Assembly (NCBI GenBank): GCA_003956705.1
Contig: QZCP01000282.1
Location: 28,933 to 92,932 of the forward strand
Source of the DNA: Brevipalpus yothersi
Lineage: Eukaryota > Arthropoda > Arachnida > Trombidiformes > Tenuipalpidae
Direction: 5' to 3'
DNA length: 64,000 nt
A model generated the notes under the pieces. The model was not told where the DNA came from. It saw nothing but the letters and a program-made list of their open reading frames with translations, and made no database searches. Positions within the stretch are counted from its first letter, which is position 1; each line of letters opens with the position of its first letter. Below are positions 41,200-55,526 of this stretch, piece by piece. The position numbers were made by a program, and so were the translations under genes.

Positions 41200-42180
41200 T
41201 ATTATTATTATATAGCTGCTCATAGACAAGGTGAGCACTTGATCATCATCAATTTGATAATTTCCCACCGCCACCAGTAGTAGTAGTAATGGTAGTAGCT
41301 GTATGGATAGAATGTGCTAGCTTAAAAAAAGGAAGCTATACTTTTTTTCTCCTGGAGCTGTTACACTTCTGTTACTGGGCATAACACTACTGGAGTATAT
41401 ATACAATTGGCGTGTGTGAATAGAATAAGGCCACTACTACTACCCATCACAATCAAAGTGAATTAAATGATCCATCGTTTGAGGCTACCATAATCGGGTG
41501 TACACATGCATATATGAAAAAACTTTCTCTCTCTCTCTCTTAGGGCAGCTCCAGTACAAAACTTGGACTGAATCCATTAGTTTGGCCACTGATTGATGAT
41601 GAAGATCCACACACATACACATCCTACATATATCCACATATTCACATACACTGTTGTTACTGGGATCAATGAAGAAGAGATGGAAAAAAAGGACATAGAC
41701 CTATGCTGAATGTGAATGTACGGAAAAGAGAGAAATACAATCAAGTGAGGTAATCAAAATATGATCGAAGAAGTAAGATAAATGAATGGTTGAATGATTT
41801 TTCGAATGAAATATAATGAATACTAGTCACAGGAGATAGTCTGATAATAGATGGGGAATGGAATGGAAATTATTGGCTCCAAGATTGGATTCACTGTAGG
41901 ATTGATTAATCAGAAGGGCCAATCAATCGGTGGAGCATGCATCTCTAACAAAGTATATATTGTTATCTTATTTGAAAAATGTATTCTCTATCTCTCTTCT
42001 TATGAATTTAATTCATTTTTCTCAATTCATATTCTATTCTCTGCTCGGTCAAACTGTGTGTATATTTGCCTCTTCTCATGGGAAAATTTATTGAGCATCT
42101 ATCAAAAAATATTCACACAGAGACTTCATTTACCAGTCCCATTGTGAGCTTCTCCAAAACATTCAAGCAGAGCTATTCAC

Positions 42181-42214
<34 letters not shown>

Positions 42215-43647
42215 TTTGTGCCTCTGTCTGTCTATATGTGATTGGAGCCACATTGTCCTGAATCTATGGATTGCCTTTTTATCATCGCACATAAGGCCTT
42301 AATATACAGAGAGGGCTTACAGGCACACAGAAAGAGAGACATCCTGCTGATCTTCTCACCTAATTTTGGTCTATTCAAAAAAAGAAAGTGGCCACAATTT
42401 CGTTGTTACCACTCATGGCCCAGGCTAGTGATGGAGGACATATATTTTCAGCTTCTGTCATCACTTACATAATACACAGATTTCAGTACGAAAATTGTCT
42501 AATTTTATGGTTGCAAGATTTTTAGAGAAGTGCTCAGAGTTCAGGTCTATAACCTGTAAAATTATCAGATCATGCTTGGCAAAATAATCATAGAGTATTC
42601 TCAAGTTCCGTTTCCGGGAAGAAGGAGAAAGATTTTATGCAAATTATCAGCTGAAGTGTCAATTTTGAGATGAACTCTTCCTCTTCTCTTTCAAAATAGG
42701 AAAAAAAATCAAACAAGCAGAAAAAAAATCTGTCTCATTCTCTCTCCAAGTGAACATCATCGTTCCATTGAAGTGGAAAGACTTTTTGAGAGATAAAAAC
42801 GAAGCTCATGAGATAGCATGATGTGTAAAGAATATATATTTACAGTATTCCGTGTTATACTGGTTCCTCGGAATTCATGTTTTTGATGCTGGTATTCAAT
42901 ACAGCATCTTTCTTCTTTCCTTTCAAGTATTTTCTTCATACATATTGAGCTTAACGGTAACAATACAAAAGCATCTTGGAAGAAGAACTAAATTTTTCAA
43001 CTTCTCTTTCAATTCCTATTCTCTCTCATCTCATCTCATCTCTTCTTCTCTATTCCAACAACAAAATATTGCCGGTGACGGATTATTTCTTTTTTACAGA
43101 GGAGAGAAGAGAGAAATAAATTCTTCTCTTTTCTAGGAGAAGAGGATGAAAATTTTGGCAAAACTTGAAATTCTGTATCGTCTTATTTTGTATTTTGAAG
43201 AGAAAATTTTCTTTTTCTTCCAAAAGAAGAGATGAGCAAGAAGAAGGAAGAAAAGAGGAAAAAAGGAGGAAGAGAGAAAAACTAGGAGAAGAATCGCTAT
43301 TCTTGTCATCCACTTGGAATTCATCAAGGAGGCACGTTATATATTCTGCCGCTCTTTCTCTCTCTATCGTTCTTCTTTTCTTACTCATTATTGTTCACCA
43401 GAATTCAAGTAGAAGCGAGAGCTATAGCGAAAAAAGGCATACAGAATGCTACATACGAAATGTTGCATCAGTAGCCATTCTTGAAATTCTGTTCCAGAAT
43501 TTTGGTTTATACTCCATCTTTGTTGCATATTCCACTTTGCCCACATAAAATAGAGGAAAAAGCAAAAGGAGGGATACAAAACAAAGAAATCTCTTTGTAT
43601 ATTTCAAAATACGATGAATAACGGTATATAGAAGACTCATGATCCCG

Positions 43648-43650
<3 letters not shown>

Positions 43651-43702
<52 letters not shown>
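43651..43702. repeat. (GA)n microsatellite, 52 bp
   Basis: A perfect GA run. Confidence 0.96.
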
Positions 43703-43705
<3 letters not shown>

Positions 43706-44174
43706 GATAAGTGCTTTGAGGCTCATGATGAGAAGGCCTTTTAGCCTCTTTTCCGATGACTTCCACTGCAACTACTTGTATCATTCATTCATTTTCGGGA
43801 ATCTGGTTCCAAAAAATTTGCATGTTAATCTTGTTCTTCTTTTTCGCTTCTCTTTCTCCACATTTAAATCAATCTTATTATGATTCTGGGTTGATAACTG
43901 AAGGATGCCTGATTTGCAGGAAGCGGGAAAAAGATGAGGCACCGAAGTGAAGATATTCATTGAGAGTGACACTTTTTGCTTGAGCTTCATGAATTATAAT
44001 TATTCTCTATGGTGAGTAATTAAAGCTTGGTGATGAAAGCTGTTCATTTCGATTCATATCATGGAGAAGAGGAGAATAGAAAAGAAATAAGAGCAATTCA
44101 CTTTTGGACTAGGGGCTTGCTTAGCGGTAGCATGGAGGGGGGAGTGACAAGATGAAATGCAAAAGTGAGTAGTT

Positions 44175-44208
<34 letters not shown>

Positions 44209-44978
44209 AAATGAATTGCTCTGAATGTGTATGCATGATAATGGCTCATAATATGCACAAAACGTATCTGAAGAAATGATAAATACTAGGTTCTGTATAT
44301 ACATACAATCATTTATAAAAGTTAAATAATCTTCATCTCTCTCTCCACAATTCTCATGAATTTCAGCTCACATACAACTTTTATCTTCTATTCACTTTTA
44401 TTATTTATTCCATCAACTTTCTCTCTCTTTCTCTTTTGAAATTCATCCTCCATGATTCAATTAATCAGAATACTTACTCTATTCCACACACATACACATG
44501 TACAATCAAGAAAGAGAGAGAGAGAAATGCTCACTGAAGAAATGAAAAAATGATAATGGCTAAAGCAATGGCCAGCTCAATTGTGATTATTCTTTAAGAC
44601 AGATATCAAGCAACATACACATACTGTGTGTGTGAGAAAAGCATTTTCCAAAAGATGTAGAAGAGAGAAGAAGAATAAAATAAACTAAATGATAATGAAA
44701 TTCGTTTAGCTAAGGGTGCGAGAGGCCTTTTGAAATGTGTATAAATATACACATAACATCTCTCTCTCTCTCTCTCTCTCTCTCCATAAGAGCTTAGTGT
44801 AATTGATACGATTCTCAGTCTAGATGGACAATCGTTTGGCCACCATCAAGAAAGCTTGAATAAGATTGTGAATGTGTGTGCCTGCGTTTGCATAGAAGAG
44901 TAGTGAAAAAGAGATCTGAAGAGGGTATGATAATGAAGATGATTTTAGAACGAGAGAGAGAGAGATCCTTATTTTGTG

Positions 44979-44981
<3 letters not shown>

Positions 44982-45030
<49 letters not shown>
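44982..45030. repeat. (GA)n microsatellite, 49 bp
   Basis: A perfect GA run, with a shorter GA run 20 bp to its left. Confidence 0.96.
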
Positions 45031-45034
<4 letters not shown>

Positions 45035-45976
45035 TTGAGGAGAGAAGAGAAAAAAAAGTCCATTGAAAAGTGCGAGAATGAACACGAATAGGCCGTCAAT
45101 TTGGAGGCATTCAAAGAGGGTTACAGAAATTATCTATCTCTTCTTCTCCTTCTTTATCAAAAACCTTTAGGGCATTATTTTGGATGCTAATTTTCACCGG
45201 CAAAAGTATCAACACGCCGAGTGAAGAGCACACTTCAAGTACATGATTGAGATAGTACTGAGTAAAGAGATAGATAGAAAGAGAGTTCAAGGTATCGAAA
45301 AGTTGGAATTCTTCTATTCCCTACACTTGTTGGCTTGAGCCCTGTTGGCCCTTTCGGGCCCATTCGTGTGATCATTTGATTTTGAAAGAGAAAGATGAAG
45401 ATGAAGAAGAAAATTTTCCTCTACCTAGATGAAGATAATATTCACGATTCTCTGGTTACTTTTTACTCACTCGTGACCTGTGCAAATCTTTTTCTCTCTT
45501 CCTCTTCTAGGGCAAAATTTTGTGTGTATAGACCCACCTTGCCGAAGCAAAATAGATACATCCATCAAAGATTGACCACTTTATTTTGATGCCTTGATGA
45601 TAATATTGGTCAAACTAATATATCTCCGTTCCAATTTCACTTTATCTTCTCCATCTTCTACTCCTGCCGACATCTTCCAAAATACCAGTAATGCCCATCG
45701 GGCACTCTTACCAACAGTTACTATCTCTACTGCTATTTGATTGCGTTTAAATTTTGATTTTTTTCTCTCTTTCCTTTACCGCCACAAAAAAATCAACGAC
45801 AACCGATAAAAGTAAATAGTCTTGTAACCATTGATACAAGATTTTCAGATAATACACATGCACACACATACTATGTTTGCCTTAATTTGTGTGTATGTTC
45901 AAGGAATATACTCATCATAGAAGAACCATGAGCTTGTATATAAACACGCTTAAACGTTATCATTCCACTTCATCTT

Positions 45977-45979
<3 letters not shown>

Positions 45980-46034
<55 letters not shown>
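45980..46034. repeat. (CT)n microsatellite, one interruption
   Basis: A CT run broken once by TTT near 46022. Confidence 0.95.
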
Positions 46035-46036
<2 letters not shown>

Positions 46037-46598
46037 ACTTGGCACTATCTATTCTGAATATCATGAAGGAATAGAGGCCCAGATTATTGACTTGAAGCGG
46101 AAAAAGAAGAAGGAGAAAACACATCTCTATGGGCACACTTGGATCCTCATTTTTGATATTACTTAAATACTTGATGAACATGACTCTTTAAGAGCGAGAG
46201 AAAGATGGGAGAAAATTTTCCCTACAAGCATGTGTGTGCATACAAAGTTTTTTCTGTTGAATTTGTGTATATATCTTGTTTCATGAGCTCAAATCTTAAA
46301 TGGATCTAAGATTTGTATCCTGTGAACAAATTATTTAAAAACATCATAAAAAAATGTGTTCAGAAAAAAATTTTCCCCTTCATCTTTCTCATCTCCATCT
46401 CTTTTCTATCTCTCCATCATCATCCCATATAACAAAGGATGCTGACCACAATGAAGCTGTCTATTTTGGAGGAAGCAGAATTGAAGAAAATTGAAAGTGT
46501 AAGCCACTTAATCATACTACTTTTCACTTAAAATCTTCAGATCATGATCATCATCATTTTTTCATAGAGAAAGAGCGTGAAAATGAATCACGTTGGAA

Positions 46599-46606
46599 GA
46601 GAGAGA

Positions 46607-46656
<50 letters not shown>
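46599..46656. repeat. (GA)n microsatellite with one GGG interruption
   Basis: A GA run broken once near 46610. Confidence 0.95.
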
Positions 46657-46659
<3 letters not shown>

Positions 46660-47460
46660 TGCTTTCAATGTATAGAAGTCAATATATTTGATACTTTTGC
46701 TCACATTTTCACCCCAAACAACAACATTGAGCCCTGAGGGTATGAGGGGGAGGATGGTGATGTTGATGAATGATAAAACATCCCCATAAAGTGGACATGA
46801 AATTGTGATGAGGCTGCAGAAAATTCTCTTTCTCTCTCTCACTCACTTTCTATCACAATAAGAATGAGGAATAGAAATAAGTAAGTAATGAAGCTGATCA
46901 AGTGCTAGAAAGAAGGATGCTGGATGAGGCTTCTCTCAACTAATAGAGAGAATCGTGAAGTTAATGTTCATATAAGAGAGGAGAGGAGGGTGACCATAAT
47001 ATATATGAGGAAGGCGGGATGTGAATGTGTGTAATGTAAGGGATGGAAAAATATTTTTTCTACCAAGAAAATCAGTGATATATTTTACGAAAAATTTTGC
47101 CAAAATTCGTGAGAGAAATAAACAGAGAAAGAAAGTCGAGAATAAGGAAAAAAAGGAATGCACTCTCTCGCTCTATGAATGGAATGGAAAGAAGATGAGA
47201 AATGATGGAAAGTGAGCCACTTTGGGTGATGGAAGAAAAAGATGGCGAAAAAAAAGTAGAAAATGATAGATGTTGATGGCCTTTGAACAAGAAAGAAATC
47301 ATCATTCTTGTTCTCTAGCATCTTGTGTTTGCCAGAGAATAGAGAAGAAAGAGAAAAAGCAAAAGAGAATAAGAAATGGAAACATTGGCCAATGAGTAGA
47401 TCTGTTGTGTTTTGGAAAAAAACGACAGAATATTTATACATACATCTATCTACTTATTCC

Positions 47461-47497
<37 letters not shown>

Positions 47498-49732
47498 TCC
47501 TGTTCACTTTCACCTATGTCTAGATGAACAGAGAGAACTTTCTCTCGTTCCATACTTTCATGAGATACACAATTGGCCATGCATGATACATACTCGAATT
47601 CTGTGTGTAAGTGAACGATATTCCATGAGGCATGGGGAGAGAGGGAGAGAGAGCATGAGGTGGAAATTCTCTTGAAAAACATAGCATGGATAGAGAATCG
47701 AACATGAATCAAATTGATATTCATATAACGTGTCTGCTTTAGTGAAAACTTATCGTTCCTCCACATTTTTTACTTTATCTTGCTTTTGTTTTTTCCTGGT
47801 CCAAGCTCTTTTTCTCTTTTTCTTTTCTCATACATTGAAAATGACATCAAAAATGGATACATGAAACATGATAAAACTATTTGGTGTTCCGAAAAGATGA
47901 GGAAACTAGGAAAGAGAGAGAGAGAAGAAATGAGATGACTGATAACCTTATAAGTATAAATGTGACAAATTTTCATCCGATTCTTGGCCTCCAATGCTTT
48001 TGACTTTTACACTCCCTAACACTTTTCGAATTTGATTCATGATATGCATTCTCTCACCAGTAGGGCGACTATTATTGATTTGATTATATTGGTATATATA
48101 TTGTGAGAATGAAATAGAATGAGAAAAAGAAAGAGAAACTTTTTGAAAGTCATAGAATACTTTCCTCCTCATGGGAGGTAATAGAAAAATTTTGATAAAA
48201 AAGCCAAGGGAGAAGAGAGAGGGAACCATTTCAGCCAATATTACTTGAACATTTTGAACTATTCGATCGAAATATCGCTAATATTTGTTATTCCATTTAT
48301 ATATACACTGTTATAGGAAAATCAAATGGATATATCATGAAAATATCTTCAGAATTTATTCGTTCATTTCCTTTTTCTCTCTCTCTTTCCTGCGAATATT
48401 AAATAGCTTTCCATTTTCGCTTCCATATTCATTCCTCAATTTGATGACCATTACCGATCAATATTATATATAGTGATATCATTAGAGCCTTATATCATGT
48501 TTTGTATCATGATGACGATGATAATGAAAAAGTATCATGACAGATCATTGCTTTGGTGTCATCCATTGTCAGTTCTATCTCTCTCTCTTTCTCCATGAAG
48601 TGACATAATACAATGAGAGAGGTCATCAGCCATGCAAGTGTGTCACTAACAACATGGGAACCGTTAATTTATCTCATCTTCAGAACTATCCAGATGACTT
48701 TCTATCTCTCTCTTTCTCTCTCCAAACAGTACATCATCTGAGCTGACTTTGTATTCTGTTCCCTGTTCCAGTCTCTCTTTTTTCGATAACACTTTTTACA
48801 TGTTCATTTACACTACTACACTTTCCATCAAAGCCAATCGATTGTCAATAAGTGGAATCGATTCATACAGCATTTTTTTCCCGCCAGTCAATGATCTACC
48901 TTGTTTGCATACACAAAAGAAAGTGATCAGCATGTGTGTGTGTGTGAGTTCATATACAACACACGAATCTGATGAAATTGTCAACTTATACTCATGTACA
49001 TGAGGAATGTGTATGCTAATCGGAATACATTTCAATATATATGAGCCCAGGTATATTGATGGGAAGATGGACTGATTGTGAGAAAATGTATAATGTTCTG
49101 AACTGCTACTGTTATAAGGACTGCAATTATATTTACACACTGTTGTGGGTATAAACTTTAAACAAGTTGCAAATTTTGATGATCCCGTTTTTCCCTTCAC
49201 ACTATTTACCTGAAATTGGTGGAATAGAATTGAACAATGTATCTTTCGTTAATTAAGACTAACAAATAAGTGGAATAAGTGGGTGAAATTGAGGAATCTC
49301 ATTAGTCGTATTTTCTGCTATAATGAACCTTGTTTCAATTTCAATGATTTTTCTTTCTCTCACTCACTTATTGGTAACATGCATTATAAGGACTGGGATT
49401 TAGAGAAAGTATAATTCAGGGAGGAGAGAGGTAAAATATATTTCATGATAAATCATGTACATGTTGAACTGAAAATCGACTTCGCACTCACACTAACACT
49501 CACTATTTGAGTTGAAAAGTGATTGGTGATTGATGAATAAATCATCAATTACATCACAGCTATTCCAATTATAATCGAATTACGAATAGTTCGATGGTTG
49601 TTTTGGGTGAATAAAATTATTTACTCTTACAATTGTCTAAGTGAGTGGTGCAAGTGGCTTGGATGAGGATGGAGAGAGAGAGAAGGTGGAAAAATGAGGA
49701 AGATGAAGAATCAAATAGAGGGAAAGAGAAAT

Positions 49733-49734
<2 letters not shown>

Positions 49735-49811
<77 letters not shown>
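49735..49811. repeat. (GA)n microsatellite, 77 bp
   Basis: One of the longest uninterrupted GA runs in the window. Confidence 0.97.
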
Positions 49812-49816
<5 letters not shown>

Positions 49817-50644
49817 ATAACTTTCACGTTAGTTCAGCCCGTCAGATTCGTGAATATTTACGAAGAAGAAAATTATTCTCTTGGTATATTTTGTCTTCAA
49901 ATTGATAATAAATGATGATGGAGCTGTATTAGAGATGAAAGATGATGTCTGATATGGAGGAGGAAAAGAAGCGTGGAAAAAGTGAAGAGAGAGAGAGAAG
50001 CTATGGAATGAGAGTATTACTAAGTTTTGCTAGTGGAAATGAGAAGTGAATGTTAAAGGAATGAGATTCCATAGGGAAAGCAAGGAAAAGCATACAAGAT
50101 GAGAGAAGATTGTAGATGTTGATGATAATTTGGATATCCTGTCATCATTGAATCACATTAGATTGGGATATTCGCGTGAAAATTTTGCTCATCTTATTTG
50201 CTTCCTCCTTTTTTTACTCTCATCTTTCTCTCTCCATCGTTTCATCTTCATCTACAACTTTCATGTTTATCGCTTCCAAAAATGCATACATACTCTATGA
50301 GATCATGATACATATGTAGAAGTAGAGAGAAGAAAAAAAATTTGAGCATCCCAGTAGAAAGCTCTAGTATTTTGTTAGGCTTACTAGTTGCACAGGCCAA
50401 CTCATTCGAGGCTCTGAGAGCAAATTTATCTGATGAATATTTCATGATGTTCACTTTTCAGAGAAAACCGAATTCCCTTATTTATTCATATTTCTCACCA
50501 TACAGTTTTCATTCATTCTTTTTTTCTTTCCCTCTCAGATAACTCTTGAAAACAAAACACAATCCATCTCAGTCTAGGAGCAAAATCGAATCATCATGCC
50601 AGTGTATATAAAATAATGTAGATCAAAATATATCTCGAAGATAT

Positions 50645-50645
<1 letters not shown>

Positions 50646-50726
<81 letters not shown>
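50646..50726. repeat. Compound (GAAA)n-(GA)n microsatellite
   Basis: About nine GAAA units followed directly by about 22 GA units. Confidence 0.97.
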
Positions 50727-50728
<2 letters not shown>

Positions 50729-52783
50729 CAAGGTTCATCCATAGATGAGTTCAGCAGAATTTGCAAGCAAAGTGTAGAGAATAAAGTGGATAGGAATCGA
50801 GCAACAACAAATAGGATCCATATTGGATTGAATAGGAATGAGAGATCAGAAAGAGAGGAAGAAGAAGATAAAGTGGCCTCAATGGGATGTGATCACAGAA
50901 ACTGATGGAGAAAAAGAAAAAGTAGGAAAACTTGATGCATTCATTCGATTGAGCAACAGGCAGTACATACACAGTATCAGTCAAAGATGAGGAGAGAGCG
51001 AAAAACTTTATCATAGCCACATGTGTGAATGTAGTCAATGTGCTATGTGAGTGAGTAAGTTCAGAGACACACACAAAAGCATACACACTTGATATGCTTT
51101 GCTTCCTCTTATTTTCTAGATTGATTCTTTGATTCCTTCTCTATCTACCAAAAGACCAAAGTTTCATCATGAGAATGCAAGTGATGCAGCCCCTCTTGCT
51201 TGCTATCAAAATCAAGGTATGAAGAGAGAGAGAGAGAGAGAAGATGAAGAAATCGATAGAAAAGATCTTTTGATCCTCATTGTATCGATTACATAACCTC
51301 TTGTATATTGGTTGAGGAGCGAGAGAAAATCCATCCACTTCATACACATTACACATTAATATCGTAAATTGCTGTATATATTGGCTTCAAAAGCTTTTTC
51401 CAATCATACATGATACAAAAGTTCCAATACTTTGGGATGATGATTTTGCTGGCCTACATGTATTGAGTGATGTACTTGTGTGTGTGCAATAACGGTGAAG
51501 GGGATCAATGAAAATGAATTATGATGGAAGAAAGAGAAGATGATGGTTGAGAAGAAGAGAAAGAATCTGAAATGAAATCAACACTCTTCGTGATAAATAC
51601 CCTGGACGATACCTGGATTTATAATACATATATCGGGGAAAAATTTGATACATCAACGATTTTCAATGGCTTATTCATGTACATATAGCCGGCCAATAGA
51701 GAGCCTTGATTCATTCATTTGGCTGAATTCATCCCATTTTCATCAACTTGAGGATAGATTCATTGGTATCATCGAATCGAATACCTACACACACACACAC
51801 CTTCATACTGATACATAATGGTTGTATGGAAACTTTTACCATGAAAGATAATTACATGTGAACTGATGCGATGAATGAGTTGGAAAACGAAACGAACTAG
51901 ATGAACACATACAGAATAGAAAGATGGAGATGGTTTCTCATCGATTCAAGAGGATTCCACTTGAGATGAGATGTGTTAACCATGATAACAGAATAAGTCA
52001 TAGAGGAAAAGAGATAGAAGAGAGAAAGAGGATGGAATCCAGGTTGTCTTCACCATTCGCAATTCAATGACGAAATCAAAAACAATCAAGAAAATTATCA
52101 TTTGGCATCAAAGGAAACAATCAAAAAACTTACTGTGAAATATATATGTGTTTATAATGATGGGTGAGGTGTGTTTTCTTTATGGTTGCAAAAGTTCAAG
52201 TAGATATATATTCCTCAGCCGGTCAGTGTGATATTGTTGATGAGTATGTGTATAATCCGATTGATTGTCAAATCACTTTGGCGACAATTAAACGCACACA
52301 CAATTGTTCACAATCATGAATGTAGATACCTTCTTGAAGAACAACACGTACAACACTTGCTGTATATTATGACAATTCAAATCAATCACAAGATTTCCAT
52401 TATTCAGGTGAATCTTATTAAATTTGATAAAAAATTGATGTGCTCAATAAGACCCACAAGAAGGTCCATCTCATGATGATCACTTTTTGTTATTAGTAAA
52501 TATTATCCAAGTTTGTGTTGTCAATTCAGAGTTTGAATTGTGAAATGATTAATTCCATGAACATTTGGATCACAAAATTTCCACCACAAACGAAAATTAC
52601 ACACTTAACAAGTAGAATAAATATCAACACACCGAAGAGACACAAAAGTTGAAAAAGAAGAGAAAAGTAGTTGAAAAGTTCAGTAAAGCTGGAAATGTGA
52701 AAATTTGATCAATCAACTCCAGTCGATCAGCTGATGTGCCGATACATGGAATACAATTAGCACAGCAACGTTGACTACACGCG

Positions 52784-52992
52784 TTAATCAGAATCGTATT
52801 CCGTTTGCCTTTCCAAGCCTAAACTGAGAGTTAACGTAAAACGTTCTTCTGAGTGAGAATTTTTGGGCTCAAAATGCTGAGTGAGAAGCTCCCGCAAATA
52901 GTGAGATAATATTTTTTGGCGCTCAAAAGTAGTTGGAAAACCTTGCGCCATCCTGTGCCTGGTATTGGTAGGATAGTTGTTTTCTCTCATGA
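52784..52992 (-). CDS. Probable last coding exon of the Sidestep-like receptor (cytoplasmic C-terminus)
   Basis: The acceptor ATTAAATCAG|TC is preceded by a pyrimidine-rich stretch. The exon then stays open for 69 residues to a TAA at 52784-52786. Phase 1 entry fits the previous exon exactly and makes HIHF-V-MRENNYPTNTRHR. The predicted tail is hydrophilic (GFPTTFERQKILSHYLREL, EPKNSHSEERF, ending LERQTEYDSD). The stretch looks protein-like and is free of simple repeat, unlike most of the window. I do not recognise a family motif in it. The assignment rests on matching phase, strand and order. The intron before it would be about 3.7 kb. No clear poly(A) signal was found below the stop. It could instead belong to noncoding sequence, with the receptor ending at 56666. 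Confidence 0.5.
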
Positions 52993-55467
52993 CTGATTTA
53001 ATTTGTAGGGAATGGAAAAAATCATAGAGAATATAAATAAAATGATAATCTTCATGAATCTGTTGTGAGTCCGTATGCCTAATGGAATGAATAGAATGGA
53101 ATTTCATAATGGGTTATCAAGAATAGGTAAAATTAGATTCAATTATCTGAGATTGCAAGTGATGAGAAACAATTTTTCAATTTTCAATTGTTGAGTAGAG
53201 TGTGGATATATTGGTGTGAAAATTTTTGGAATTTTTGTGACAAAAAACCAGATCACATGTTTCACTTATCAATTTTGAGAGAGTTTAATGTGATCTCAAA
53301 TTAACTCTAATTTGAGTGCATTTTTTGGTTTCATCGCTCATTTAATTTGTCATATTTTTCTGAAAATCAACATCATAAGTAAATTGTTGAAAATTATAAC
53401 AAAAAATGAAACTGAGTCATTTTACAGAAAAATCTCTCTTTGACTGTCTTTTCTATTCATTCCTAGAGCTTTTTGGTTGGATTTATCTTGGTAAATAATC
53501 ACACCCTGAACAATTGAGGCATGATTCAAGGCTAAAATGCTCTATTCCAAATTCATTAGATGGTTAGCGAGTGATCATGATTTTTCGATGATTCATAAAA
53601 TTTTTCTCTCTCGGGAATGGAAAGCTTGAACTATCAATTCAGTTGGTGTATTTCTTTTCAAATTTTTTTGACCCAAAAAAATTGCCTTGAGAGCTCATGA
53701 GCCAATGGAATTAGAATTGAAATTGAAATTTGAATTAAGTTTCAAAATAATAATAGTAATAAATTCTAAATAAATCTAAAAAAATTCCATCAGAGTCTGT
53801 GTGAGTAATAATTTTTCGGTCAGATTGTATCACAATATTTTATTGATAAAAAGATTTCGGAAGCACTGGTTGTTCATTGATATTGGGTGTTTCTTCTCAA
53901 AATGTGCGTTATTTTGAAGGTTCACTCAGTAAATGTTCAGATAGAAGGCCACTCAGGATTGTAAATATCCTTCTGGTAGATGAAGAGAGAGAAAAAAATT
54001 CAAAATTTCGATCAGAAAAAACAAATTGAATGGAGAGAAAAAAATCCTCAACTATCGGAATGATAATTATCACAGAATATTTTTTGGAACTTTTTTGAAC
54101 ACTTATTCGAGTAACATGAGACTCTATTGTCTAACATATTGGAAATCAAAAATTTTGTTGATTATCTAAACAGGTGCAAAAAGAATCTGGTCTCATATCA
54201 CTGGAATGAACATTATTGCTAGGTAAAAACAGCTATAAATTGTTAACAACATTATTGTCAAACTTTGGTGAATACTTTTGTCTAAATTTACAATATTCCA
54301 AACAGAATCATTGATATGGGAAACAGGCCTAAAATTTGTCGAGAGTTGATCAGTTCTCTCTCACCAATATTGACCATAACTTTCGATTATCTTAGCTTGA
54401 ATTAATAAATTTTCAATTAAAAATTGTCATTGAATATTGGCCACTGAGCCTAATATCGAAGGAATATCTGTCCATGATATTCCAGGAATGAAATCCATTT
54501 CCATTGGTCAGTATTTTTTGGATAATTCTTTCTTGACTGGTGAAAAAATTTTTGACCATCCACCATTTTTTATGATTAGAGACACATTCTTTCGGGCTAA
54601 AAGTCGAACGAGATGGACTTTATCACAGTGAGACTTGTTGAAATGAATGAAAATCATCATGATTATATGAACAAAATTGAGTAATATTTCCAAAAGAATT
54701 TATCGGCTCATCGAATTGAATTGAAGTCAAACTGTGGACTCAATCTTTGGACTTCCACTGATTAGATCGACTCGAGTTTGTTTACTCTTTAATCGATCCA
54801 TTTGATCTGTGGCCAGTGATACATTGAAAGTGTGCTTGGAATTGGTATAATCATAGGAAGATATATCCAGATCACTTTCGTCAAGATTTACAAATTTTTC
54901 TTGATCTGTTAGATAATAAAGAGAAGAAATCTTCGATTAGTGAAAATTCTGCCCAAATTTTCTGAACATTACACACATGCATCATCAAGAATTTGGCTTA
55001 GTGAGAAAGATGATGTCTTTTTTGCATTCCAATCAATCAAACTTCTAAGTCCAATAAATTGCATATGGAATGGCTATAGCTATTTGAATAAGTGTATGTT
55101 CAGATAGATAAAGCTGAATTCAGAAGCATTAGATTTGATTTAAATTCAACTTGATACCCAAAAATTACATCAAATATCGAAAGATTCAATTTCATCTTCT
55201 ATTTTAGGCAATCTGAACTCAATTCGATGTGGCTTCATCATTCTATAATACATGATGAACGAAAGAGAATAGAAGATGAAATTCTCTCTCTCTCCCTCTC
55301 CTAAATGTTCTATCGAACATTGAATTGTGTGTTGGCTTTTCCATTCCCGAAATAGCCTATGGGCACGTTAAGGAATGGTTTATACAGTATATACATATAG
55401 ATATTCTATCTGATGATATCAGAATGAAAATGCCTGAGGGTCTCTACTTTTTCCCTTTTATTCTTGT

Positions 55468-55526
<59 letters not shown>

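Larger units (their letters stand above)
37555..52783. other. No supported coding exon: region upstream of the signal-peptide gene and downstream of the Sidestep-like gene
   Basis: The promoter and first noncoding exon of the signal-peptide gene should lie somewhere here. The 3' UTR of the Sidestep-like gene should lie at its right end. I could place neither. The rest is microsatellite-rich, AT-rich DNA with no recognised gene. Confidence 0.45.
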
